64,000 nucleotides of DNA from Pipra filicauda (taxonomy: Eukaryota; Chordata; Aves; Passeriformes; Pipridae), in NCBI RefSeq assembly GCF_003945595.2, contig NW_024103441.1, forward strand, positions 248,001 to 312,000, given 5' to 3'. The translations under genes were made by a program, and so were the position numbers. Shown one piece after another: positions 53,101-64,000 of the stretch. Numbering within the stretch: position 1 is the first letter of the stretch; each line of letters begins with the position of its first letter. Below the pieces are notes generated by a model. The model was not told where the DNA came from and ran no database searches. It saw nothing but the letters and a program-made list of their open reading frames with translations.

Positions 53101-53400
53101 CGCGAGTGCCGGCACCAGGTAGGGCCGGGAGCGGCTGCCGGGGGTCCCCTCCGTTAGAGGGAACGCGGGGGCTCGGGGGGGCCGGGGGAGGGAAGGGGCG
53201 GCCGCGGCGCCGGGATCCCGTCCCGGGGCGATCCCTGCGGCTGCTGCGAGGTCCCGCCGGGCTGTGCCGCCGAGCCGTTCCCGTCCGTCGGTCGGTGCGG
53301 GGCCGGGGGGGGCCGGAGGAGCCCCCCGCAAACGCTGGTGAAAGCAGAGCGAGCGGCCGAGGGAACAGCGGGGGTTTGTTTGCTTTGTTCTTTGTCTGGG

Positions 53401-56400
53401 GGAAGAATGTTTGAAAGCTCTGTTTGAATAGAAATTCCGAAAAGATGTGGACACTGAAAACGTATTTAAAATGTTTCCTAGGAAGAGTGGTTAAAAAAAA
53501 AAAAAGTTATGGGGATGACTTGTTTCAAGGAGGCCTCATTAGTAAGTAGATCCTCTTGGAATAAAACTGCTTTGAATGTTATTTGCTTTTGGATGTAAAA
53601 AATCCGACTTTGCTAACAAGGATGATACTAGCATTGTTTCCCCTTAAGTCTCTTATTTTTCTTACTGATCATTACAATTTCCATTTTCCACTACCAACTC
53701 TGCATGATGCAAGTTTATCAGCAAAACAAATTTTCCTGTATTTCCTTTGTGGGAGTATGGCATGGCTCAGCTCAGGGTGTCCTGGGGTGGGGGGTTCCTG
53801 AAATGTCTCTTCTCCTTTAGGTTTCTCAAACTGTTTTACAGAACATTGTGTAACATCCATCTGGAAAAATGAAGGGAAACCCGAGTACTGAGGAATGGGT
53901 CTCGCACAACCTTGGCTGTTGCAGCTGGTTTCTCTTGTCCATGAGACAGTTTATTCCATAGTTTTTACTCCAGAGAGGTGGGAGATCACAGCTTAGCCTG
54001 TGCCACGAGCAGAGAGCAGCAGAAGTCAGCCCAGTTTAACGTCAGCTCCATGGGATGGCTGCTGTTGGCACCACAGCCCTGCCTGGGCTTGGGGGTTCCA
54101 GGCTCTGGGCTGAGCTCTGTCCATCCCTGGAGCAGTGGATAATGGGAATGCTGGCCTGTGCCTCGGCACCAGCCCGGGGTATCAGTGTCTATCCATACCA
54201 TCACTGGACTTGCTGGAGTGCTGGGAAGTCCAGCTCCAGGGATTTCACTGGAATTCAGTGAGAAGACAGGGCAGGAATTTTATTTCCACCTCCTTGGTGA
54301 CAGGGGTGGATGGTGAGCTGCTGAAATGTCAAATGTTTAAATACAGGGAGGGATTTTTCAGGGGTTGGTTGAGAGTTTAGATAACAATTTTAGTGAGAGC
54401 TGAGTACCTGCCGTGTCCCCAGGGGAATGTCTCCTGCTCTCATAAGAGTGGAGGCTTTCTCCAGCTGGATGAAATTCCAGTGCTATGGGGAAAACCCTGG
54501 GGAAACCGAACCAGCCATCAATCTTTGGCTGCTTCTCAATGTGGAAAGGTGACAAAGCAAAAATGCTGCTGCTGGTGCTAATGTAACTTGGATTTCACAG
54601 GCACAAATCCAACGTTTGTGAATTCATTCCTTTCGACACCAAAGCAGGGATGGCAGCATTCCACAGTCCAGTTTCATGGTTCTGATAATGTTACCAAGGG
54701 GGATTGCTGCCAGCTCTGGCTAAAAGGCTGCCTGACATGTTCCATTACAGGGCTGCTTTTGCTGTTGCTTTATATAATTTGGTGAGTGCCTCAGGCCTTT
54801 GCTGAGCTGGTGACATGGTCAGCAGTGTCACTGAGTGCTGCTCCTGTGGCAGAGGAGAGGGACAGGCCTTCCCACGGGACAAGAAGCAGCTGACCCACAT
54901 GAGCCAGTGCTTTCTCCCACCCTAAATTCAGATAAAATAACTTTTTGTTGTCGGTTGGGTGTTTTACAGAATCCCAGTGGGAACCAAACCATTCTTAAAA
55001 TAGCCCTGTGATGTATTTTGTACTCTGGATTTATATCTGTTCTCAGCTCACTTACAAATACAAGCTTTCCATTTTAATCCCAGTCTCAGACATCAGTGTT
55101 GCTACTGAGTAGCACATATGTGAAAGAGGATTTTGGACAGGAATGTGCAGCTTCACAAACCAGCCCTTTCCCTGTTTAGCTGTGGAATCCTGACACCAAA
55201 AGAAACAAGATTTTTATTTTGAGCTGAAATGGTCGAGTTTTGCAGTTTGGTTGCAGTAAAGCAGAACATGGTTAAACACAGACATGAAGTAGATTGGGCA
55301 CAATAACCAGGTACTGCCTGGGAGAAACAGCTGCTCTTGTTTTCTGTTCCCCAGCACTCGGGAACTGTCATGTGGATAATCAAGTTCTGAGTGTGTCTCT
55401 GCTCTGCCTGATTACTATCCAATGCTTTTCCTGAAAAGGCAGAAGATTCTCATATGGGTGATCTGTGTGTAACAAGCTGTGTATTATTTCTGCTCATTAG
55501 TGGTTGTCTGGTTCTCCAGACCAGGTATTTGATATCCCTTCTAAAAATACAAACTGAAAAGAGAATTTTATATATTATTATTTTATATGACCACTTGTAA
55601 TCTCTTTTGGATCCTTTTAAACTCCAGACTCAAAAGGTGTCTTGTCCAGTGACACCCTTTCAAAGGTCATTGAGGTTTTGGATTAGGAAGAAAACCTCAA
55701 ATTATCTTTTTTTCTCCTTTTGGTGCAGCTCTTTGTGCACCTCTGTCACGTCATTTGTTCTGCTTCTCACAGCATCAGTTCAAGTCCGTGTCTTTTCTGT
55801 CTCTTAATCACTAATTAATCACTTCAGACACTAAGAAGCCTGAGGGAATCGGAAAGAAATGCTCTGGATGATTAATTCTTTTCCCATAAAAGCACTAAAC
55901 TCGCAGGAGTTCTCAGCTGGAGCCGTGCTGGAACTGTTTCCTTGTGTCAGACCCGACTCCCTAGGTGGGGATAGTGCACAGCTCTTGAGCTGCACGCTGC
56001 AGTTTGGCACTTGGGGAAGTGTTTTGCTGCAGGAGGCTCCACAAAGCAGGGGCAGTGGGAAAGGCAGGGAGGCTCAGGCAGCCCCGGGGGCACAGCAGCA
56101 GAGCTGTCCCGCTGATCACAGCACGGGTTCAGACAAAGGGGAGGCTGGAAAAGTGCTGGGGCAGTTTTCCTCGGGTCTGTCCTTGTGACTCGAGCAGTTG
56201 GGAGCTGTTGTGGTCAGGGGTTTCTGAACTGAAGGTTCGCTCAGGTGCTTAAATGAGGAGAGGAAAGGTAAATGAACTGGTGGTAGAGGTGTCTGAGCAG
56301 ACTGGGCATGCACCAGGCCTGGATTTCAGAGGATATGCTGCTGCCTCATCCCTGCTTCCCAAGAAGTCACGGTTGTGGGCAGATTTCCAGTATTTACACT

Positions 56401-59400
56401 GGTGTCCTACACCCTGATAGCAAAAGTGCAGCAGCTGCCAGGGCAGATTCATCAGGCTCTTACTGCCTGCCAGCCACTGCTGGGTGACTGTCTGTGTCCA
56501 TCCCCTCCAGATCCAGCTGCACTGCTGGAATGTCCTGATGGCAGCAGGGAATGCTGCCCTCACATAGCACAGGTCCGGTTGTGTCCATCAGAGTCTGTGC
56601 TCTGCTGGTCCACGTGTGGATCCAGGGCACTGGAAGGCATAATGAGGCACTGATAAAGCCCCTCACAGATGAAATCAGGTCAGACAGTGTCCATGAAATG
56701 TCAGCTCTGAGCACTTCACACCTGCTCAGGGAAGGAAAGCCTGGTCAGAGAAGTTAGGAAGGGCAGGAGCAGCCTTTCCCAGCGGGTGTTTATCTCTGAT
56801 TATCCTCTAATGCTGCATTTGTAAGGTTAAGTAGAGCTCTGACATTAGTGGAGGCAAAGAGAGCCCTGGCAGCTTTGTCCTGGGGTGCTTTGCAGTGCAG
56901 GACAGTCTGGAAGTGCCAGTTTGGAATAGCCGGGTTGGATCAAGGACAGCTGGTGGTGCCGCTGGCATTGGGAGTGGTTGGTTTGGTTGGCATTCCAGGG
57001 ATTTCACACTTTCCTCTGGAGAATGACCTTTGTTTTGGTTTGTTCAGTTTTCCCCACTTTGGGACTTGGTGAGTAACTGCATCCTCAGTCAGGATATTCA
57101 AACCAGGTCGTCAGGGTTTTGTGATCAAAATTCTGGTTGGATTGTAGGGGCTCTGAAGATTTATATTTTCTTTTTCCTTTTGCCTGTTTCGAAGTGTTCT
57201 TTTCTAACTACAGACTGTGGTTTTGGTCCTTCCTTTTCTCTTCTCCTCTCTTGTTCCTCATTCACCTCCCACTGAGAACCTGGAGAGCTGGACTGATCTC
57301 AGCTGATGTCCCAGCACAGTTGGAGAGGGAGAAACAACGTTTGTCTGTGTTAGGACAGTCAGCCAGTGGGACACCGTCCAAACCCGAAGTTTAAACATAT
57401 GTTATTTACTGAGTGTTTCCACACGCAGTAAAAACACAGCTACAATTCCAAACAGTGCCTTTAAAACACTGGAGGAAGTGAATCATCCCGGGATCTCTCA
57501 AGATGGACGGAGCTGCTGCAGGGAGCAACTCACACCATCGGGACTTTCCCTTCTTTCAGGCTCTTGGCTCTGGGAATGCTTGTGGTTCCTGCACACCAAA
57601 ACCTGAATTAAAATGAAATAAAATTAAGGACTCCCCTCTGTTAATCACTTTGCTGGGATAATTTTGGCGCGTGTGTTCGCAGCATTGCCCTCTGGTGGCT
57701 GTGCCCGGCGGGATGGGAACCGGGCTGCCAGGGCGGGGCTGGAGCTGGGAACAGCCCTGGGAGCAGCTCTGGATCTTCACCCACAGTCACTCACACAGTG
57801 CCCACACCTACCTGTGCTCAGAGAACTGAGAGTGGAAAGGGGAACTCTGACAACTCCCTCTGGCTCCACACTGATTTACTGGGAAGTTGGTGTTTGTGAG
57901 GGAAACTGCTTTATGGGAAATGGGGAACCAGGGGTGGTCCTGTCCCTGCTGGGGCCTGCAGGAGCCTCCAGCACTGGTGTGTGCTGGGCAGGGCTGGGCA
58001 GGCCTTTGTCCCCCCAGCAGGTCTGGGTGTGCCCTGTCAGCAGGGGAGCCCCTGGAACCCTCAGCCCCACGTCCTGGGCCTTGGCCCTGGCCTAGAGGGA
58101 GCACCCTGGTTTTGAATGTGCATGAAGTGAACTAATTTCTGTTAATTTGGAGTTGCTTCGTGCCTCCTGGGGAGGTTCTGGATGTGGGAAGGTGAACTGT
58201 GTGTGGAGCTGGTGTGGAGGGTGGGAGCTGATGGAGGCAGGTTCTGTGCAGTCCTGCTGGTGAGGGGCTGTGGGACCTGCCCTGCTGTGGCCTAAGAAAA
58301 GTCATTTATGTGCTTCTTACACTCAGCCCTAACATTTACAGGTCCTTCTCCTGTCCTTGTCCCATGGGTAGCAGTGACTTGTAAGTCCTTTCCCCCAGCT
58401 GCCTGTGCCTGATGCTGCACGTGGAGCGAAGGCCTCGTTCCACGCTTCCCTTTTGGACTCTCTCCTGGTTTCCAGCCCTTCTTCTCTGGCAATAATGTAT
58501 TACTCTCTCCTTCGGTTTATGGATCATGGATTGAACAGACTTCTGTGCTGCAGAGGAATGTATTGGCTCGTTCTCCAGGGAGACAGGGTTTGCACAAAGC
58601 TGCAGATGATTTCCCCTGGACACAGTCAGGGCCTGGTGACTGGAGGAAGAACATCTGTGTCATTTCCCTGCAGCTGACCACAGGCATGTCTTCACTGCCT
58701 CCCTTCATGTGTTCTGGCTGTCCCACCAGCTCTCTCTAGGGGCCATATTTTGGGGGGGGTAGTCCCATTTTAACACCATGGTTTATGTCTTATATGTTAC
58801 ATAAGCACTCCTAGAAAATATTTTTTTAGCACTGAACAAAACGATTTGTGTTTGAGCGTAACTCAGGATTAATTTTTGCTCCCAACTGAATGAGAGCAGT
58901 CAGTGGTTGCCAGTGATCCAGACTTCCCTGTGCTGTGTGTAAGTGCATGATTCAGCTCTCAGAATGCTCTCAAGGCAGGGCTCTGAAGTTGTATCAGCTG
59001 ATTGAATCTGGGTGTGTTCAGAGGGGAGACCTTCATATCCTCCAAAGCTTTCTCAGGTGTAAGTAATGTTCTTCCCAGTTTACAGCCCTGCAGCTGAGGA
59101 GAAACTCAGGCTTTTGTGTTGAAGTTTTCACCTCAGTGCATCGACCAAGCCCTCTGTGTTTACTAAGTGGGTCTATTCAAAAGGTAGAGACCAGAATAGA
59201 GCTGATGTGACTCATAGTGCAAACAAACAGCTGGAAAAAGTGAACAATACTCAAATCTTCTGGGCCTCTAATTCACCAAAGTGGTTTGGTAGGAATTTTA
59301 ACTTAACAAATGCAAAAAAAACCCCTGCTTGCCAGTTCACAGTTAATGCTGGGCTTCCTGTCAGGGGCTGTTGATCTGAGTTAGGCAATTCAGCTCAAAT

Positions 59401-60640
59401 TCTTTTAGATTTGTGGCTGTGCCTGTTCAGATGGAGCTGCTGGGAATAACTGTGCTGCTCCTCAAATAGGAGCTGAAATAGTTTGTGGAGTCACCATGGC
59501 TGGGGTAGGAGGAGGCTCTCCCGTGCCACTTTTTTCTTACCCCAAATAAGCTTTGTTTACTGGCTTCTTCAGGACATGGAAGGAAAGGGGTTGGGTTTAG
59601 TTTTGTGTGTGTTTGAATTCAAGGCTGCCTGGAGACTGAAAACCGAGCTAATCTATGGGTTTAGATATTTTTCAATGCCTGTCCCCTTGGTAACAAAGCT
59701 GAAGTGCCCCCAGAGTTCTTTTCAGTGGTTCACTGCAGAGTCAGTGATGTTCTACCCTGCTTTGGCAGGGGGGCTGCAGGGACAGACAAGGGTTTCCTTT
59801 CCACTGCCCTGTCATCACTGGGAATCCTGGGCTGAACCCTCTGCCTTTCTCCCTGTTCCGCAGCAAAATGTCCCGAGTTTTGACTGTCAGAACTTCAAGG
59901 ATCCTGTGGTGCCACTCACACAATCTTTGTAAGTTCATCAGAGATTTTGTGGATCTGCAGAGGCTCAGAGAAAAAGGAAATGGCTGTGTGGGCAGTCAGG
60001 CAGTGGAGATTCTGCTCAAAGTGCAGAAACAGCTAAACCTGGAGCAAGAAAATAACTTCATTTGTGGTTTTGTTTAATTGATATCTCCAGTGTCACTGTT
60101 TCAGACAGTGATCTGGAGAATGCAGCTCTTACTCTGGTGTTACTGTGGCAAGGACAACCTGTTGATTTCCTTGGATTGATTGTACCAGTAGGATTATACC
60201 CCTTTGCCTCTTGCAAAACACAAGAATTTAGGGTTTTCCTGTTGCTGCAGCAGAAATACAGCAGCGATTTACTTCTTCTGGCACTTGGTATAGGAGGCCT
60301 GGAATGCTGGGACACAAGTGAGGCTTTCTTTTCCTGAGGACATATATTGTTATTTCTTTGGAGCAGTTCGTATTCTCCGGGCAACGTTTGGCAAATAAAT
60401 AGAGGGACAGAGAGAGTGAGTTGGGTGGAAATGCAGCTATTTGCCCCCAAGATACAATCAGATGCATTTTTGCAGCATGACTGTAGGGTGGGTACAGACT
60501 CTACTAAGATTTACTGTTCTCCCCATACTTTAGAAATTCAGTCTGTATTTGTGAGTTATTTTGATGGCACCCATTAAATGCTCTGCGAGTGCCACCCTTC
60601 CCGCCGTGCAGAAAGGCAGGAGTAGTTGCAGCAGTGAGCA
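53401..60640. other. Non-coding region downstream of the second CpG island
   Basis: About 7 kb without a recognisable coding exon on either strand. If the island is the GSN promoter, this would be its first intron; otherwise it is intergenic. Open frames here are short and lack domain signatures. Confidence 0.45.
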
Positions 60641-60842
60641 GCAGCTCTGTGTGTAACACTGTGTTGGCTGCAGCCCTTCCTGTGTGGGCTTTGTTTACGC
60701 AGCAAATTTAGACAAATTATCTGAACCCGTCACCAGCAGACGCCCGAGCTGCAAATGAGCACAGCCACGTGGTGACCTCACTGCCACCACTTGTCTCAGC
60801 CTCATTTAATCCAGCCAAGCTTTCCTGAGCAGCCCTGGGCAG
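60641..60842 (+). promoter_or_regulatory. Exon-like segment with strong donor, possible alternative 5' exon
   Basis: A perfect donor (GGGCAG then GTAAGTCC, 60842/60843) closes a segment that includes an E-box CCACGTGG (about 60766-60773) followed by TGACCTCA, a nuclear-receptor-like half site. No acceptor or coding frame was identified. This fits a non-coding alternative first exon, but a chance donor cannot be excluded. Confidence 0.22.
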
Positions 60843-63840
60843 GTAAGTCCTTGCTCTGTGTGTGTTTTTTATCCAGGTATGAATTGCCACCTAAAAGAAA
60901 ACCCCTTGTGCTCATTTTTCTCTTCTAAGTGGCCAGTTACTTAATAAAATGAAGGTTTTCTTTCAGTATTGGATGATGTTGCTTTGTAGAAAGATAGTTT
61001 AGATACATCATGAGATGCTTTAGGTGGTGGTAGGTGTGAAGATGGGAGAGGATATTTGGTGTGGAGGAACCAGGCATTAATTATTCCCTCTAATGGACTT
61101 TGCAGTGTGATGAGGTAGAGTAAGAGATTCCAGGCTCTGTGTCCACAGGTTTTCCCGAAGGGAGCAGGACATTTCTCTCAGTCTGTCTGTGCTGGGCCCT
61201 CTCTGAGCAGTGCAGAACTGGGCACTCCTCAGCAGGAACAAATTCAGAGGAAAGACAAAGGGCCCAAGTGCTGCTGGAGCAAGAAGGTTGTGAGGGCACA
61301 AGGGGGCTGCGACAGATGAGGGGGAGGCACAGACAGAGCTGAACATACAGGGCACAGAGGAAGGACTTGGGGAGGGAGGCAAAGACAGTTGCTGATTGCA
61401 GGGTGGAAATAGGAGGTGTTTTGGGTTGGATACCAGGAGAGACAACAATTGCCTCCAGGTGAGAGGCAGGGGAAGCATCAGCAGCCAGGGCTCGCACACC
61501 CCACGGCAGGGAGGACGCACAGCAGGGCCAGTGGCAGCTTTGCCTCTGCCTTGGTGGCCCTTCCTCTGAACCCAGCAGCTTCCAGCCTCAGGGAAATCCT
61601 TGAGCACTGCCCTGGAGGAGCAGCCTCCGAACTCTGCCTTTGGTCTGCGGGGCAGGCACAGAGGCTCGTGTTGTACCCAGTGTTGCAGTTTGTGCTGGGA
61701 GCACAGCAGGACACCCCTGGCATTGTTCCTCAGCCAGGCTCCAGCACAGCCATTCCTGGGTAGCCCTGTCCTGGTTGTGTCACTGCACATCTGGAGCCCA
61801 TAATAAGTTGTTGTCTTCCCCGGGTTGCTCAAATCATTGGATTTCTTCTCCCGAGTTCTTGTTTTTATCACTGCACAGCCAAGTGTCATTTAGCTGATCC
61901 ATCTGTGCCGAAACCCTGTATTCCAAGATCTTTCCTTGTTTTCCTTAAATAACTTCCCTTTGCATAAGACCTTGGCCTTGCACAGCACCCTTTCTGGGAC
62001 TGAGCTGGACAGTTTTAGTAAGAGCAGCTCTCACTGTGCCTGTTTTCCATGTCTCCATCAGGACATCCCTCTTGTAGGGCCCTGGTGATCTCAGCTGGCA
62101 AATGCCCTCAGTACAACGTCCAGAACACACATTTCTGGGGCTCCACTGAACAATGCAACATTTGCTGCCAGCAGTCATAAACCACACCAGCTGTTGGGGT
62201 AGATTTACACCTATTCCCTTCAGAAATGGCTCAGATTAATTCATTTTACAAAAGAACACTATTTATTCACTGCAGCCCTCTTTCCCTCTTTTGCCTGTAT
62301 TTACATTCTGCAGCTTGTTGGCAATGCAAGCTTGGATTAAAAAATGCCCAGTTAATTAGAAGACTAAATAAATTGTTTTTCAAAACTATCATGTATACAT
62401 ATATCTGCAGATTCCAGTACATCCTACAGAGGGATGGTAACAGAGAAGATGATCCTGGGTCTTTCCACCCTCAAAAAGTCTGTGAGGTTTGCCCAGCTGT
62501 GGCACTATACAGGTATTTAATTTATGAATAAAAAGCCCAAAGTATTTTTCCATTTGGAAGGGACCCATCTCTTTCTAATGTTATGCAACCCAGACATCTT
62601 GGTTTGGGTTCCCTGCAGCTGCCAAAGCCTTTCCCAGCTGCCTTCCTTGGAGTCAGGGTTCCAGCATGTTTTTCACTGGGTCTCGGACCTCTGACACTCT
62701 GAACTTCCTTCCCAGAGATCAGAAATACCATCAGGACTAACACATTGTTTTTATTGCCTGTGTCAGTCTGAGAATTTCCAGTGAAACTTTTAAAGGTACA
62801 TTGCCAAGGTGACATTTCCAAACAAAATGCATCAGCACGGACAAGACAGAAACAGAGTGTTCTCCTGAGGGAGGAAAGAGAAAATATCCTCCTGGAGAGT
62901 GGAGAAGGCACAAAGCGGGGTCTGCTCTGTCCTTCGTGGAAGTTTTGTTGTGTGGCTGGAGAGTTTGGGCCCTTATTTAAGCATCCTCTGAGAGATTCTG
63001 GAAGTGGGAAGCTCCTCCTGTCAGGAATTCACCCCTGTTAAGAGCAGAATTGAGCAGCAGCACATCTTGTGTGGCTGCTCCGTTCCTGAAGGGCCACAGG
63101 GAAAGTTTCCTGCCCAGTCTGCTCACTGCAGACGCTTGGAAAACGTGACCGATGGGTTTGCTGAGGTGGGAGATGGTTGGAGGAGTGATCTCTTCATTGG
63201 TGGCAGGTGGTTGGGATGCTACAATCAGCCAGGGCTGTAATTCCGTTGGACTGAGTAGGTTTGATGGCTTTGTGTTCCTGCACAGGGTGTTGCTACACCC
63301 TCAGAAATACTTGGTTGTGAAATGATTGAATTATTGAATGAGCTGTTGTTCTGTTGCCTCCAAGCTCCAAGCTCACCCTTTTGTGAGCACAGGAGCTGAA
63401 ATCCATTGGTCCACCCCAAACCCCACAGTGTCACTCTGACAGGGGCACGTGTGGAAGTTACATTCGGGTGCAAAGCAGGGGCTGAACTTTGCATCTTGCT
63501 CCTCTGACAAGTTCAGGGAGGTGAGGCCGTATTCCCTCCCCCCTCAGGTTGTTCAGATGAATCCTTTCAGTGCTTGTCTTCTCCAAAGTCTTTCCCTGCA
63601 TCCAGTGCCAGCTGGAGCAGCCGTGCTGTTCCTCTGTGTCCCATCAAACTTCCCAGCTTTCAGCTGACAAAGTGTTGCCTCTGCTGCCGATGTCTCTTAA
63701 TTCCTTCCTCTCCCGTTGGCCTCGTGACGGGATATTTGGCTCGTTTGCCCCTCGCTGAGCCGTTGGTAATGGATAGCATATTGTCTGGAGCTGGAGCCTG
63801 CTGGGATTCAGCCTCTGAGTGGCTGAGGAGGCTCCGAGAT
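60843..63840. other. Non-coding region near the right edge
   Basis: No gelsolin or other coding exon recognised. The 270-codon minus-strand open frame at 61077-61889 has no domain signature and is treated as chance. Confidence 0.4.
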
Positions 63841-63879
63841 TCCAAGAGCCCTGTTGCACAAACACGTTCCGCCCCTGCA

Positions 63880-64000
63880 CTGCCGAGGGGGTGGGTGTGT
63901 TTGTCCCTGATAAAAGATTGGCTTCTGCCCTTCATCTGCCCCAGCAGCGAGAGGAGGCAGCTGGGACTCCCCACAGCTTCTGCAGAGAAGGGAGAAGCCC
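63880..64000 (+). promoter_or_regulatory. Possible TATA-like promoter at the right edge
   Basis: CTGATAAAAGATTGG at about 63907-63921 resembles a TATA element with an adjacent ATTGG (inverted CCAAT). It is preceded by a GT/GC-rich stretch (GAGGGGGTGGGTGTGTTTG). The following 80 bp lack an ATG-led frame of note before the window ends. It could be one of the alternative GSN promoters. Evidence is weak. Confidence 0.2.

Larger units (their letters stand above)
52400..53400 (+). promoter_or_regulatory. CpG island, candidate upstream promoter of the next plus-strand gene (GSN by synteny)
   Basis: A second large CpG-rich block with GC boxes (GCGGGGGCGGGCGGAGG near 52975). Within it, a plus-strand donor (GCACCAG then GTAGGG, 53118/53119) could end a non-coding first exon. 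In human the gene after RAB14 on the plus strand is GSN, which uses several alternative 5' exons. No gelsolin coding sequence occurs in the window, so the link rests on synteny alone. Confidence 0.4.

Noticed and set aside
52738..53454. 238-codon minus-strand open frame over the second CpG island
   Set aside because: Composition is that of translated GC-rich tandem repeats (GQGRAG-type). No domain.
61077..61889. 270-codon minus-strand open frame
   Set aside because: Long, but without any motif, signal peptide or domain I recognise. It is overlapped by similarly open plus-strand frames and is Ser/Pro/Leu-rich in low-complexity runs. Treated as chance.
53119..64000. Gelsolin coding exons
   Set aside because: I looked for the conserved gelsolin N-terminal sequence ([20 protein letters not shown]) in all frames and found nothing. 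Only promoter-like features support GSN here.

Overview
This window is vertebrate nuclear DNA, most likely from a bird. The evidence is intron-split genes with GT-AG junctions, CpG-island promoters, compact introns (many of 90-500 bp) and a CR1-type LINE copy at about 17318-17683. The genes fall in the order C5 (minus), CNTRL (plus), RAB14 (minus). This is the conserved vertebrate block that in human continues into GSN.

Layout: (1) 1-2187 carries the first four coding exons of complement C5 on the minus strand. The rest of that gene lies off the left edge. A textbook HNF1 site sits about 100 bp upstream of its ATG. (2) 2188-3590 is AT-rich spacer between the head-to-head C5 and CNTRL genes. 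(3) 3590-31460 is the whole of CNTRL (centriolin) on the plus strand. It has a CpG-island promoter, a non-coding first exon and 42 coding exons that stay in frame from 5016 to 30687 and encode 2331 residues, which is the expected size. (4) About 580 bp separate CNTRL from the convergent RAB14 gene. (5) RAB14 occupies about 46350 down to 32040 on the minus strand, with seven coding exons giving a complete 215-residue GTPase, a long 3'UTR and a 6.6 kb first intron. Its first exon is non-coding and lies in a CpG island. (6) About 46400-64000 has no protein-coding exon I can defend. It holds an AT-only degenerate minisatellite next to the RAB14 island, a second CpG island at about 52400-53400 that could be an upstream promoter of GSN, and several weaker exon-like or promoter-like spots.

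The genes do not form a pathway. C5 is a secreted liver complement protein, centriolin is a mother-centriole and midbody scaffold, and RAB14 is an endosome/Golgi trafficking GTPase. Their adjacency is conserved synteny.

The most interesting signals concern CNTRL translation and isoforms. An upstream ORF ends in TGA overlapping the main ATG (ATGA). Separately, a GC-rich island inside intron 11 looks like an internal promoter and first exon. If spliced to exon 12, it would start a form lacking the leucine-rich repeats, again through ATGA-overlapping short ORFs. I found no convincing undescribed multi-gene system; this is mostly an ordinary conserved vertebrate locus.
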